This document shows positions 27,014 to 35,185 of a DNA stretch of 64,000 nt, in pieces (the first letter of the stretch is position 1; each line of letters opens with the position of its first letter). Position numbers and translations under genes: made by a program. Where the stretch lies: contig CAZEQJ010000003.1 in the NCBI GenBank assembly GCA_964514385.1, forward strand, positions 1-64,000, in the 5' to 3' direction. A model generated the notes under the pieces. It ran no database searches, was not told the origin of the DNA, and saw nothing but the letters and a program-made list of their open reading frames with translations. The stretch is from CAZEQJ01 sp964514385 (GTDB lineage Bacteria > Bacteroidota > Bacteroidia > Cytophagales > Cyclobacteriaceae).

Positions 27014-27627
27014 TCTCTTTTGACCATAACCGCGAGGTTCCCGTCATGGAGCATTTTTACACCCTGCAGGGTGAAGGGGCCCATACCGGAAAAGCGGCGT
27101 ATTTTATCCGGCTGGCAGGCTGCGACGTGGGTTGCGTTTGGTGTGATGTAAAAGAATCATGGGAGGCACAGGCAAATCAGCTGGTGTTACTCGGGCAGTT
27201 GCGGGAAGAGGTAGAAAATTCTCCTGCAGAGATCGTGGTGGTCACCGGAGGTGAACCCCTCATGTATGATTGTTTGCCGCTTACATCGGAGATAAAAAAG
27301 ACTTCCAAACGGATTCATGTGGAGACATCCGGTGCTTATCCGGTATCCGGCAAATGGGACTGGATATGCCTTTCGCCAAAGAAATTTAAACAACCAGACC
27401 AAAGTATACTGCCTTTTGTTGACGAATTGAAAATAATCGTGTATAATAAGTCAGATTTCAGCTGGGCAGAAGAATGGGCAGCGCTGATGCCGGATAAAAC
27501 ATTGTTGTTTTTGCAACCCGAATGGAGCCGCGAAAAAGAAATGGCGCCCCTGATCGTTGACTATGTAAAGAATCATCCCAAATGGCAGGTATCCTTACAA
27601 ACGCACAAGTATTTAGATATACCCTGA
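27010..27627 (+). CDS. queE: 7-carboxy-7-deazaguanine synthase QueE
   Basis: 205 residues. QueE is the radical SAM enzyme making the 7-deazaguanine core for queuosine. The canonical cluster motif CxxxCxxC is Cys38, Cys42, Cys45 in GCDVGCVWCD. The N-terminal HFYTLQGEGAHTGKAAYFIRL contains the substrate-binding TLQGEG motif, and VVTGGEPLMY is the glycine-rich SAM contact. It is shorter than the Escherichia coli form but matches the compact Bacteroidota version. It overlaps folD by 4 bases and the following OmpA-family gene by 46 bases; queC, queD and queF are not in the window. Confidence 0.93.
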   Translation: MISFDHNREVPVMEHFYTLQGEGAHTGKAAYFIRLAGCDVGCVWCDVKESWEAQANQLVLLGQLREEVENSPAEIVVVTGGEPLMYDCLPLTSEIKKTSKRIHVETSGAYPVSGKWDWICLSPKKFKQPDQSILPFVDELKIIVYNKSDFSWAEEWAALMPDKTLLFLQPEWSREKEMAPLIVDYVKNHPKWQVSLQTHKYLDIP

Positions 27628-29471
27628 TTGCCTGTTTAAGCTTATCCTCCCTGCTTACCGGTCAGGAACTTAGCACACGGAATAAACGTGCCATATCCTA
27701 TTACACCGAAGCCTCCTATCTTATTCGCAGAAAAGCATTTGCCGAGGCTGCTGAGCGTCTGGAGGAGGCATTGAAAAAGGATAGTGAATTCCGTGAGGCT
27801 GAGATAAGGCTTGGTTATGCCTATTTTATGGACGGCAGGAAAGACCTCGCTCTCCGGACCTTGATGGATGTAGTCGGTAAATATGGTAAACAGTCGCTGG
27901 ATACAGGGTACTATTATTTTCTGGGGAAGCTGCATTTTGGAAATGGTGATTATGAGGCAGCAGCGCCATGGCTGGAAAGCTATTCCGCATATTCAGGTCG
28001 CAAAATATATGAAGACGACGCCAGCCGGATGATGACCTCCATACAATTTGTACAACAATATGTATACACACATCAGAATGTAGAACCTGAAAGGCTGCCG
28101 GAAATACTCAACAGGTTTCAATTGCAGTATTTCCCTGTGTTGTCGGGCGATAATCGCATTATTTTATACACACGAAGGCTGGCAGGCAACCTCGATTATG
28201 ACGAGGATATTGTAGTGTCAGTATTCCGGGACTCTGCATGGACTTCCCCTGTATCCATATCGATGAATATAAACAGCAGACTGAATGAAGGTACATGTGC
28301 CATTTCTGCTGATACCCGTACCCTGACGTATACCTCGTGTAACACACGTGACGGATATGGCAGTTGCGACCTTTATATTTCTACCCGTACCGGCAATGAA
28401 TGGTCAGTTCCCGAGAATATGGGGCCTGTCATTAACTCACCTTACTGGGAGTCACAGCCATCACTTACTGCAGACGGGAAAACACTTTATTTTGTATCCG
28501 ACAGACCGGGAGGCAGAGGCGGTCTCGATATCTGGGTATCCCATCGTAGAGATTCCTTTTGGACACAGCCTGTGAATCTAGGCAGCACCCTAAACACAAA
28601 AAATGATGAAATGGCACCGAGTATACATGCAGATGGACGCTCACTTTTCTTTTCCTCAAACGGGTATCCGGGCTTTGGCAGCTATGATATCTTTGTTAAA
28701 GACCTGCTAACCGATGAAAAACCGTCCAATCTCGGTCCTGAGATTAATGACCATCTGGAACAATCCGGTTTTTTTGTAACATCGGATGCGCAGTGGGGCT
28801 ATTTTTCTACATTTACATACGATAATACAGTCAATGACTCGAGCATCCTGTACCGCATCGACGTATCATCTCTTGATCTGGCCACACCTTCCTCATACCT
28901 CATGGTTGAGGTGCGCGATAGGGAGACAAAGGATCGTATTGCTGCCGAGATAGAATTTCGCGACCTGGCCACCGACAGTCTGCTTTATGGATACAGCATA
29001 GATGACCGGTCTTCGCTTGTGACCATACTTCCTCAGGGCACATCCTATGGCGTATACTGTCGGGCTCCGGGATACCTCACCCACAGTTTCTCTTACACTT
29101 TTTTGAGTGATACCCTGACTATACTGCTTGACCCATTGAAAAAAGATGTAACAACAGTACTGGAAAACGTATTTTTTGAGTTTGACAGCTATCGTCTTCG
29201 GGACAAAAGCAGGGCAAGCCTGGAGACTGTCGTCAGGTTTTTGAAAGAAAATCCCGATCTGACAATCGCCATTGAAGGGCATACTGATCTGACCGGTGAT
29301 GAAGACTACAACCTTTCACTATCAGAAAGCCGGGCCCTTGAGGTAAAAAAATACCTTGTACAGCGTGGTATCGATGAAAACAGGATAAAAACCAAAGGTT
29401 ACGGTGAATCCCGCCCGCTGGTTACATCATCTTCAGCTCAAAACCGGCGCATTGAGTTAAGAATTCTTTAA
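27582..29471 (+). CDS. OmpA-family protein with PD40 propeller (PorE-like, second copy)
   Basis: 629 residues; a signal peptide ends LSSLLTGQ. It starts inside queE (46-base overlap), the only ATG that gives a full signal peptide. The domain order repeats that of the 484-2529 gene: TPR-like helices (about 35-130: AISYYTEASYLIRRKAFAEAAERL), PD40 propeller repeats (SQPSLTADGKTLYFVSDRPGG), a carboxypeptidase-regulatory-like domain (about 439-520), and OmpA (528-629) with EGHTDLTGDEDYN near 567 and NRRIELRIL at the end. No lipobox is present. As for its paralogue, a role in anchoring outer-membrane complexes to peptidoglycan is likely, and a T9SS role is possible. The overlap with queE makes it part of the lepA-folD-queE transcript. 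Confidence 0.85.
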   Translation: MAGILTNAQVFRYTLIACLSLSSLLTGQELSTRNKRAISYYTEASYLIRRKAFAEAAERLEEALKKDSEFREAEIRLGYAYFMDGRKDLALRTLMDVVGKYGKQSLDTGYYYFLGKLHFGNGDYEAAAPWLESYSAYSGRKIYEDDASRMMTSIQFVQQYVYTHQNVEPERLPEILNRFQLQYFPVLSGDNRIILYTRRLAGNLDYDEDIVVSVFRDSAWTSPVSISMNINSRLNEGTCAISADTRTLTYTSCNTRDGYGSCDLYISTRTGNEWSVPENMGPVINSPYWESQPSLTADGKTLYFVSDRPGGRGGLDIWVSHRRDSFWTQPVNLGSTLNTKNDEMAPSIHADGRSLFFSSNGYPGFGSYDIFVKDLLTDEKPSNLGPEINDHLEQSGFFVTSDAQWGYFSTFTYDNTVNDSSILYRIDVSSLDLATPSSYLMVEVRDRETKDRIAAEIEFRDLATDSLLYGYSIDDRSSLVTILPQGTSYGVYCRAPGYLTHSFSYTFLSDTLTILLDPLKKDVTTVLENVFFEFDSYRLRDKSRASLETVVRFLKENPDLTIAIEGHTDLTGDEDYNLSLSESRALEVKKYLVQRGIDENRIKTKGYGESRPLVTSSSAQNRRIELRIL

Positions 29472-29776
29472 AAAATCCTAAATCCTTACGTTTCTTATCA
29501 TGAAGAATGGGGGATATACCCTGAAGGCGGTATTCCTATCAAAAAATGAAATTTATGATAGTGATAAATGCGAAATAAATAATATTTGGTATTTTTATTA
29601 TAAATCAGACAAAAGAACCTTAGGAGATGTTAGATTAACGTTATCTGATGATCCTCATGTATCCCCCAAAAAGTGTTAAAAAATTACAAGAAGATTTTTT
29701 TTATATGAATTTAATATCACATATTTGGAATTATTACTAGCAAAACTATTTATTCATTTAACCTAAATTGTTTCGT
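29472..29776 (+). promoter_or_regulatory. Structured 305-base leader and promoter region upstream of susC
   Basis: No convincing gene lies here. A 9-base inverted repeat TGGGGGATA / TATCCCCCA is at 29508-29516 and 29660-29668. A near-palindrome AGATTAACGTTATCT sits at 29632-29646 around TAACGTTA. A 59-codon open frame (29500-29679) spans most of it but has no ribosome-binding site. The last 90 bases are AT-rich and carry a promoter-like pair near 29724-29754. Confidence 0.4.
29724..29754 (+). promoter_or_regulatory. Candidate promoter of the SusCD operon
   Basis: TTTG at 29724-29727 and TATTTATT at 29747-29754, spaced by 19 bases, resemble the Bacteroidota -33 TTTG and -7 TAnnTTTG elements (the -7 box has two mismatches). 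Transcription would start near 29760, leaving about 17 bases before the susC ATG. Sequence match only. Confidence 0.35.
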
Positions 29777-32700
29777 ATGAAGAGGAATCTACTAGTTAGT
29801 TTGCTTCTTTGCTTTGCCATATTCAATATGGCTTTGGCACAGAGCAGAACAGTTACCGGTACGGTAACTGATCAGGACGGGAACCCGATTCCAGGGGTCA
29901 ACGTCCTAAAGCCAGATGGTACTGGTGCGAATACGGATATCGACGGTAAATATAACGTTCAGGTATCCGGAGACGACGTAGTACTAACTTTCCGATTTAT
30001 TGGTTTACAGACACAGCGTATCACTGTAGGTACCCGTTCTGTGATCAATATAACCATGCTGGAAGATGTACAACAACTTTCAGAAGTTGTAATTACCAGC
30101 TACGGTATAGAGCCAAAAAGAGACCTGACAGGATCTGTGGCATCAGTTAAGGGAGACGTGATCCAGGATCTCCCCATGCAGTCGTTTGACCGCGCAATCC
30201 AGGGTCGTGTGGCAGGTACTCAGATCACTGCAGCTTCAGGTGCTCCAGGTGGCGCCCTGAACATAAGGATCCGTGGTATCAGCTCGATCAATGCTGGTAA
30301 CGACCCCTTGATCATCATCGATGGTGTGCAGGTGGCACAGTTTGGTCAGTCAACACAGGGTTCTTCAAACCCGTTGAATGCCATCAACCCTAATGATATC
30401 GAGTCAATCGATATCCTAAAGGATGCAGCTGCAGCAGCGATCTACGGTGCTCAGGCTGCCAATGGTGTTATTATCGTAACAACCAAATCCGGCTCTTCAC
30501 AAGGTAAAAAGACCAGCACGATCAACTTCTCCATGCAGGAAGGATTTGTGCAGCCTTTCAACCTGTACGAGGTAATGGACGGTCCTCAGTATGCTGAGTG
30601 GAAGGCTGAGCAGGAAACCAACGTTGGACTGGATCCTTCTCGTCCTGGTGGTGCATTTGACCTTTTTGGTAATCCGGAAACTGATACTGTTCAAAATTAC
30701 AACTGGCTGGATGCCATGTTCCAGAATGGCCGTCTGAGAACATATGACCTTTCCATTTCAGGAGGGGATGATAAGACTCAATTCTTTGTAGGAGGTTCTT
30801 ATAACTTGCAGGAAGGTCAGATCATTATGTCAGACTGGGAGCGTATTACAGGTCGTATGAACCTTACGCACAGACCTACAGATAAGCTGACGATCAGCAC
30901 CAAGCTATCCCTTACCCACAACAGAAACTTTGGTACAATTGCCAACGGTAACTTCGTGAATGGTCCGTGGGTAGCTTCATTCTCGTCTATACCAACATCA
31001 CCTGCGGTGGATGAAAATGGTGACTATAACCCATATCCTACCAACGGTATCAACCACCTGTTCAATTATAACATCCTTCAGGGTGTAAATGAAGAAGTAC
31101 GTTTGGGTAAGACATTGCAGACCGTATCAAGCGCCAATGTAACGTATCAGATACTTCCTTCGCTGTCAGCGACAGCTTATGTTGGTGTGGATTTCTCCAT
31201 GAACAAGGATGAAAACAACCGTCCTTCTACAATCCCTGTATTTGCACCTGGAGGAGGTTCTGTATTTACAAACAATCGAAGATCTATTAACGTGAATACT
31301 TCATATACCTTGAACTATTCCAAAACGTTCAATGACGTACACGCGATCAGAGGTATCCTGGGTTATGAGTATAAATTTGAAGAAAGAGAAGGCAATAGTT
31401 TTACTGTAAACCAGTTCGCCAATCCATTCTTCCGCGTACCAGCTGACGGTCAGTTTACCGGAGCTCCCGGCGGCTTCTTCCAGGATTACAAGCGTCTAGG
31501 TGTATTCGGTAAGGTAGACTATACTTATGATGATAAATACCTGGCCAATGTAACAGTGCGTCGTGACGGACATTCCAGATTTGGAGCTGAAAATCGTTAC
31601 GGTACATTCTACGCAGGTTCACTGGGATGGAGACTAAGCCAGGAAGACTTCCTGAGCACATCTTCTGTGATCAGCGACCTGAAGTTAAGAGCAAGTTACG
31701 GTGTGTTGGGTAACTCTGAGATTGGTAACTACGAAACACAGAACCAGTTTGGTAACTCTACCGGTGCATACCAGGGTGCTTCTACTGTGACAGTAACCCA
31801 GCTGGGTAACGACCAGATTACCTGGGAGGAAGAAGAGTCAATCAACCTTGGTTTTGACTTCGCATTATTTAACAACCGTATTTACGGAGCCTTTGATGTG
31901 TGGAGAACGAACAATAACGACCTTCTTTTCAGTGTACCTTTCTTCCTGAACGCAGGTATCGCCAACAACTCTATTACGGATAACATCGGTACAATGCGTA
32001 ACCAGGGTATCGATATCGAACTTTCTGCCATTCCGGTAGACCTGCAGTCAGTTGGATTCCGATGGGATGTAACATGGAACCACTCTTTCTTACAGAACGA
32101 GGTAGTATCACTACCTGATAATGTGGGTGATACGCTATTTGCAGGTGATTTCCCTTCACTCATCATTGGTCAGCCGGTTGATTTCTTCTGGTTGCTGCCA
32201 TATGCAGGTGTTAATCCTGCCAACGGTAGAGCAATGGTATACGATCAGGCTGGTAACATTGTATATAATACAACAGTTGATCAGGGTCAGGTACTTGGTT
32301 CGCCAATTCCAAGTATGTTTGGTGGTGTAAATAACACGTTTACATTTAAGGGACTTACCGTAGATGTATTCTTCCAGTATCAGTTGGGTAATGAAGTTTT
32401 CAATGGTGACTTGTATAACCTCGCTGACAATGGTGGTAATGATAACCAGCTTGTTGAAAACTACAACAACAGATGGCAGAATCCGGGTGATGTGACCAAC
32501 TGGCCTCAGTGGACACCAAACGGTCAGATCAACGGTATTGGTCAAACCTTTGGGTTTATCGGTACGAACAGGTTCGTTTCTGATGGTAGTTATGTTCGTC
32601 TGAAGCAGCTTACTGTGAGCTACGACTTCCCTCAGTCATTATTGTCCAGAGCTAATATCTCAAACCTGAGAATATATGCTCAGGCGATCAACCTGCTTAC

Positions 32701-32824
32701 CTGGACTAAATACAACGGTATTGATCCGGAGGTTGTAGGTAACAACAACCAGTTTGGCGGCTCCTCTTTCGGAGTATATCCGCTGGGTAGAACCTTCTCT
32801 GCTGGTTTAAATATTAGTCTATAA
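29777..32824 (+). CDS. SusC/RagA family TonB-linked outer-membrane protein
   Basis: 1015 residues from the ATG at 29777 (the frame starts at a TTG at 29768). A signal peptide ends FNMALAQ. It is followed by a carboxypeptidase-D-like regulatory domain (TVTGTVTDQDGNPIPGVNVL), a TonB-box-like segment (LSEVVITSYG), a plug domain with IRIRGISSINAGNDPLIIIDGV and IYGAQAANGVIIVTTKSG, and the barrel. It ends with Leu in GLNISL. SusC proteins import nutrients (glycans, peptides) together with the lid SusD using TonB energy. The next gene, susD, is 20 bases downstream. No glycoside hydrolase is nearby, so the substrate is not evident. Confidence 0.96.
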   Translation: MKRNLLVSLLLCFAIFNMALAQSRTVTGTVTDQDGNPIPGVNVLKPDGTGANTDIDGKYNVQVSGDDVVLTFRFIGLQTQRITVGTRSVINITMLEDVQQLSEVVITSYGIEPKRDLTGSVASVKGDVIQDLPMQSFDRAIQGRVAGTQITAASGAPGGALNIRIRGISSINAGNDPLIIIDGVQVAQFGQSTQGSSNPLNAINPNDIESIDILKDAAAAAIYGAQAANGVIIVTTKSGSSQGKKTSTINFSMQEGFVQPFNLYEVMDGPQYAEWKAEQETNVGLDPSRPGGAFDLFGNPETDTVQNYNWLDAMFQNGRLRTYDLSISGGDDKTQFFVGGSYNLQEGQIIMSDWERITGRMNLTHRPTDKLTISTKLSLTHNRNFGTIANGNFVNGPWVASFSSIPTSPAVDENGDYNPYPTNGINHLFNYNILQGVNEEVRLGKTLQTVSSANVTYQILPSLSATAYVGVDFSMNKDENNRPSTIPVFAPGGGSVFTNNRRSINVNTSYTLNYSKTFNDVHAIRGILGYEYKFEEREGNSFTVNQFANPFFRVPADGQFTGAPGGFFQDYKRLGVFGKVDYTYDDKYLANVTVRRDGHSRFGAENRYGTFYAGSLGWRLSQEDFLSTSSVISDLKLRASYGVLGNSEIGNYETQNQFGNSTGAYQGASTVTVTQLGNDQITWEEEESINLGFDFALFNNRIYGAFDVWRTNNNDLLFSVPFFLNAGIANNSITDNIGTMRNQGIDIELSAIPVDLQSVGFRWDVTWNHSFLQNEVVSLPDNVGDTLFAGDFPSLIIGQPVDFFWLLPYAGVNPANGRAMVYDQAGNIVYNTTVDQGQVLGSPIPSMFGGVNNTFTFKGLTVDVFFQYQLGNEVFNGDLYNLADNGGNDNQLVENYNNRWQNPGDVTNWPQWTPNGQINGIGQTFGFIGTNRFVSDGSYVRLKQLTVSYDFPQSLLSRANISNLRIYAQAINLLTWTKYNGIDPEVVGNNNQFGGSSFGVYPLGRTFSAGLNISL

Positions 32825-32844
32825 TTTTTAAAGAGATCACAGAT

Positions 32845-34278
32845 ATGAAAAATATTATATATATAATCCTTTCAGTCGCTATGTTCTTTGGTGGCTGTAG
32901 CTGGATGACAGATCTGGAAACAACAAACAGAAGGGCGCTCTCGAATGAGCAGGCCTTGTCAACTGTTGAAGGATTTCAGAACATCCTCTTTGCTGCATAC
33001 GAAAGTGTAAACGACTTCGGGTATTATGGCCAGACTATGATAATAGCCCCTGAAATCATGGGGGATAATCTTAACCTGGTTCAGTTTACCGGTAGATATG
33101 AAGGACAGATCGTATTCGAGCCTCGTTCACATATTTCTATCTGGGGACGTTATGTATCTATCAATGAGTGTAACATCGTAATCAACGAAGTAGACAACTC
33201 AGAAGGAGATCAGGCATTGAAAGATCAGTTGAAAGGTGAAGCTTATTTCCTTCGCGCCTTGTTTTACCATGACCTTGCCAGAACATACGGTTACGAGCCG
33301 GGTCAGGAAGTTGGCGGATGGGATGCAGCAGTTATTCTGCGTACTGATGCGACGTCACGTCTGCCAAACGTGACAGATGAACCTCGTGCAACTAATGTTG
33401 CAGTTTATGAGCAAATCGAATCAGACCTTAATAATGCAATCACATTCCTGTCAAGCTATGCGCCGGGCAATGCATCAAGGGCGACTGTAGGTGCTGCTTA
33501 TGCATTATTATCCCGTGTATATCTATACTGGGGTCGGTATGCAGATGCTGCAACAGCAGCAGCGGATGCGATTGCAAATGCACCTGCATTTACTGAGTTT
33601 GTTTCAGACTCTGCAGCTTACATGGAATCATGGGACGATTCTGCCAATCCGTTTAATCCTGAGTCTTTCTTTGAAACAGAGATTACAACTGTTGACTGGA
33701 GCACAGTAGACGGGCCAAACAACAGCCTGCACTCATTGTTGATGAATAATACAACAAGTGCCCAGAATATCATACGAGCTTCTTCAGACCTTGTAGCAGC
33801 ATTACAAAGCGATCCTAATGATATCCGTAACAACTTGTGGATAGAGGACGCATTCGGGTACGAATGTCAGAAATGGCTGGGAGCTAAAGGAGGTCTTCCT
33901 TTCCTAGAGAATATTCCGATAATTCGCTATTCAGAGGTATTGCTGAATGCTGCTGAAGGAAAAGCCAGAAGCGGCGATGAGGCTGGTGCACGTGCTGATA
34001 TTCAGCAACTGCGCAATGCCCGTGGTATTGCGGGTACCGTTACTGAGTCGGGGCAGGCGCTTATCGATCTTATTCTTTCAGAAAGAAGAAAAGAGCTTGC
34101 AGCTGAAGGACATCGCTTCTATGATCAGAAGAGATTAGGTCTTCCTATTACAAAATCACCAGAGCAAGGTTTTGGTAGCCCTACCCTTCTGTATACTGAC
34201 TATCGAATTCTATCCTTTATTCCTCAGTCAGAACTGGAGTTAAGTGACAATATTTTGGTTCAAAACCCTAATTATTAA
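32845..34278 (+). CDS. SusD/RagB family nutrient-binding lipoprotein
   Basis: 477 residues with a lipobox FFGGC at Cys18, so an outer-membrane surface lipoprotein acting as lid on SusC. SusD/RagB helical framework features include LKGEAYFLRALFYHDLARTYG (TPR pair), ATVGAAYALLSRVYLYWGRYADAA and the closing segment RKELAAEGHRFYDQKRLG, followed by YTDYRILSFIPQSEL. The binding specificity cannot be read from sequence. It is the second gene of the susC-susD-Calx-beta unit, with 20 and 11 base gaps. Confidence 0.95.
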   Translation: MKNIIYIILSVAMFFGGCSWMTDLETTNRRALSNEQALSTVEGFQNILFAAYESVNDFGYYGQTMIIAPEIMGDNLNLVQFTGRYEGQIVFEPRSHISIWGRYVSINECNIVINEVDNSEGDQALKDQLKGEAYFLRALFYHDLARTYGYEPGQEVGGWDAAVILRTDATSRLPNVTDEPRATNVAVYEQIESDLNNAITFLSSYAPGNASRATVGAAYALLSRVYLYWGRYADAATAAADAIANAPAFTEFVSDSAAYMESWDDSANPFNPESFFETEITTVDWSTVDGPNNSLHSLLMNNTTSAQNIIRASSDLVAALQSDPNDIRNNLWIEDAFGYECQKWLGAKGGLPFLENIPIIRYSEVLLNAAEGKARSGDEAGARADIQQLRNARGIAGTVTESGQALIDLILSERRKELAAEGHRFYDQKRLGLPITKSPEQGFGSPTLLYTDYRILSFIPQSELELSDNILVQNPNY

Positions 34279-34289
34279 TTGGTAAGAAC

Positions 34290-35123
34290 ATGAAAAGATT
34301 ATTAATAATAACATCAATTTTAGCGCTGGCTCTTACGGGTTGTTTTGAGGAGCCAGGAACCGCCATAATACTGGAGGAGGAGTTTGTGTCCTTTAGCCTT
34401 GACGGTCAGCAAACCCGAGAAGATGAAGGAAACGGATCTATTTTGCTGGAGGTTTCCTATGCTCAGGATGCAGATGTGTCTGTATCCTATACAGTGGAAG
34501 CGTCAAATGCTGTAGAGGGTGTCGATTTCACGATTAACTCGCCTAATCCGGTTGTAATTCCTGCTGGTGAGTTCAGTACAACTATCGATTATACCATAAC
34601 AGATAACAACGCTTTTGAACCTCTTCCCCGTTCTTTCACTGTCACCATGACAGAGGCAACAGGAGACGTAGGGATAAATGGTAATAAAGCAGCTACCGTT
34701 ACCTTGGTAAATGATGATTGCCCGGTAAACACACTGGTATGGACAGAGGCTGCTGCTCCTACGCAGGAAGATGTAGGGTTTGCTGAGGAGCCGGTTGGTT
34801 TAACTCCTACTGCAGATGCTGAGTGTGACGTTATATTCGTCGACAACGCACTCGGTGTTGGTGCCGGTGTTTCTCAGATTGCACGTATTGAGTTTACCCC
34901 ATCTGCCCCAGGTGCTACCAGTGGAACAGTTTTCGTTCCTGAGACTCAGTTCCTATATCCAGGTTTTGCGTATTCTCAGCCTACGGGACGCCCTACTATT
35001 CAGAGTGACGGAACGGGTACCTATGACGAGGCAACAGGTATAATCGAGTTTGATTATATCATGACCCGTCAGAACGGAGATGTTTGGTTTACCGGTACAT
35101 TGATTATCCGTGCCAACAACTAA
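34290..35123 (+). CDS. Calx-beta-like lipoprotein, third gene of the SusCD unit
   Basis: 277 residues. The lipobox ALTGC places lipid Cys at residue 18. The N-terminal half resembles a Calx-beta domain: FVSFSLDGQQTREDEGNGS, VEASNAVEGVDFTI and PRSFTVTMTEATGDV followed by KAATVTLVNDD. The C-terminal half is a separate beta-rich region without a recognised family. In SusCD loci the third gene often encodes a surface glycan-binding protein (SusE/F-like), and this protein is the positional equivalent. The gene is followed by a strong terminator. Confidence 0.8.
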   Translation: MKRLLIITSILALALTGCFEEPGTAIILEEEFVSFSLDGQQTREDEGNGSILLEVSYAQDADVSVSYTVEASNAVEGVDFTINSPNPVVIPAGEFSTTIDYTITDNNAFEPLPRSFTVTMTEATGDVGINGNKAATVTLVNDDCPVNTLVWTEAAAPTQEDVGFAEEPVGLTPTADAECDVIFVDNALGVGAGVSQIARIEFTPSAPGATSGTVFVPETQFLYPGFAYSQPTGRPTIQSDGTGTYDEATGIIEFDYIMTRQNGDVWFTGTLIIRANN

Positions 35124-35140
35124 TTGTTAAACTTTATATA

Positions 35141-35174
35141 AAAAAAAGGGGTTTATTACTTAAACCCCTTTTTT
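35141..35174 (+). terminator. Intrinsic terminator closing the SusCD unit
   Basis: A stem GGGGTTTA (35148-35155) / TAAACCCC (35161-35168), extended by A/T pairing on both sides, ends in six T. It separates the SusCD unit from the subtilisin gene, which starts 12 bases further on. Confidence 0.92.
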
Positions 35175-35185
35175 AATTTACACCC

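Noticed and set aside
29660..29679. Resemblance of the TATCCCCCAAAAAGT stretch to an insertion-sequence end
   Set aside because: No transposase fragment, second full end or target duplication was found nearby; the match is short.
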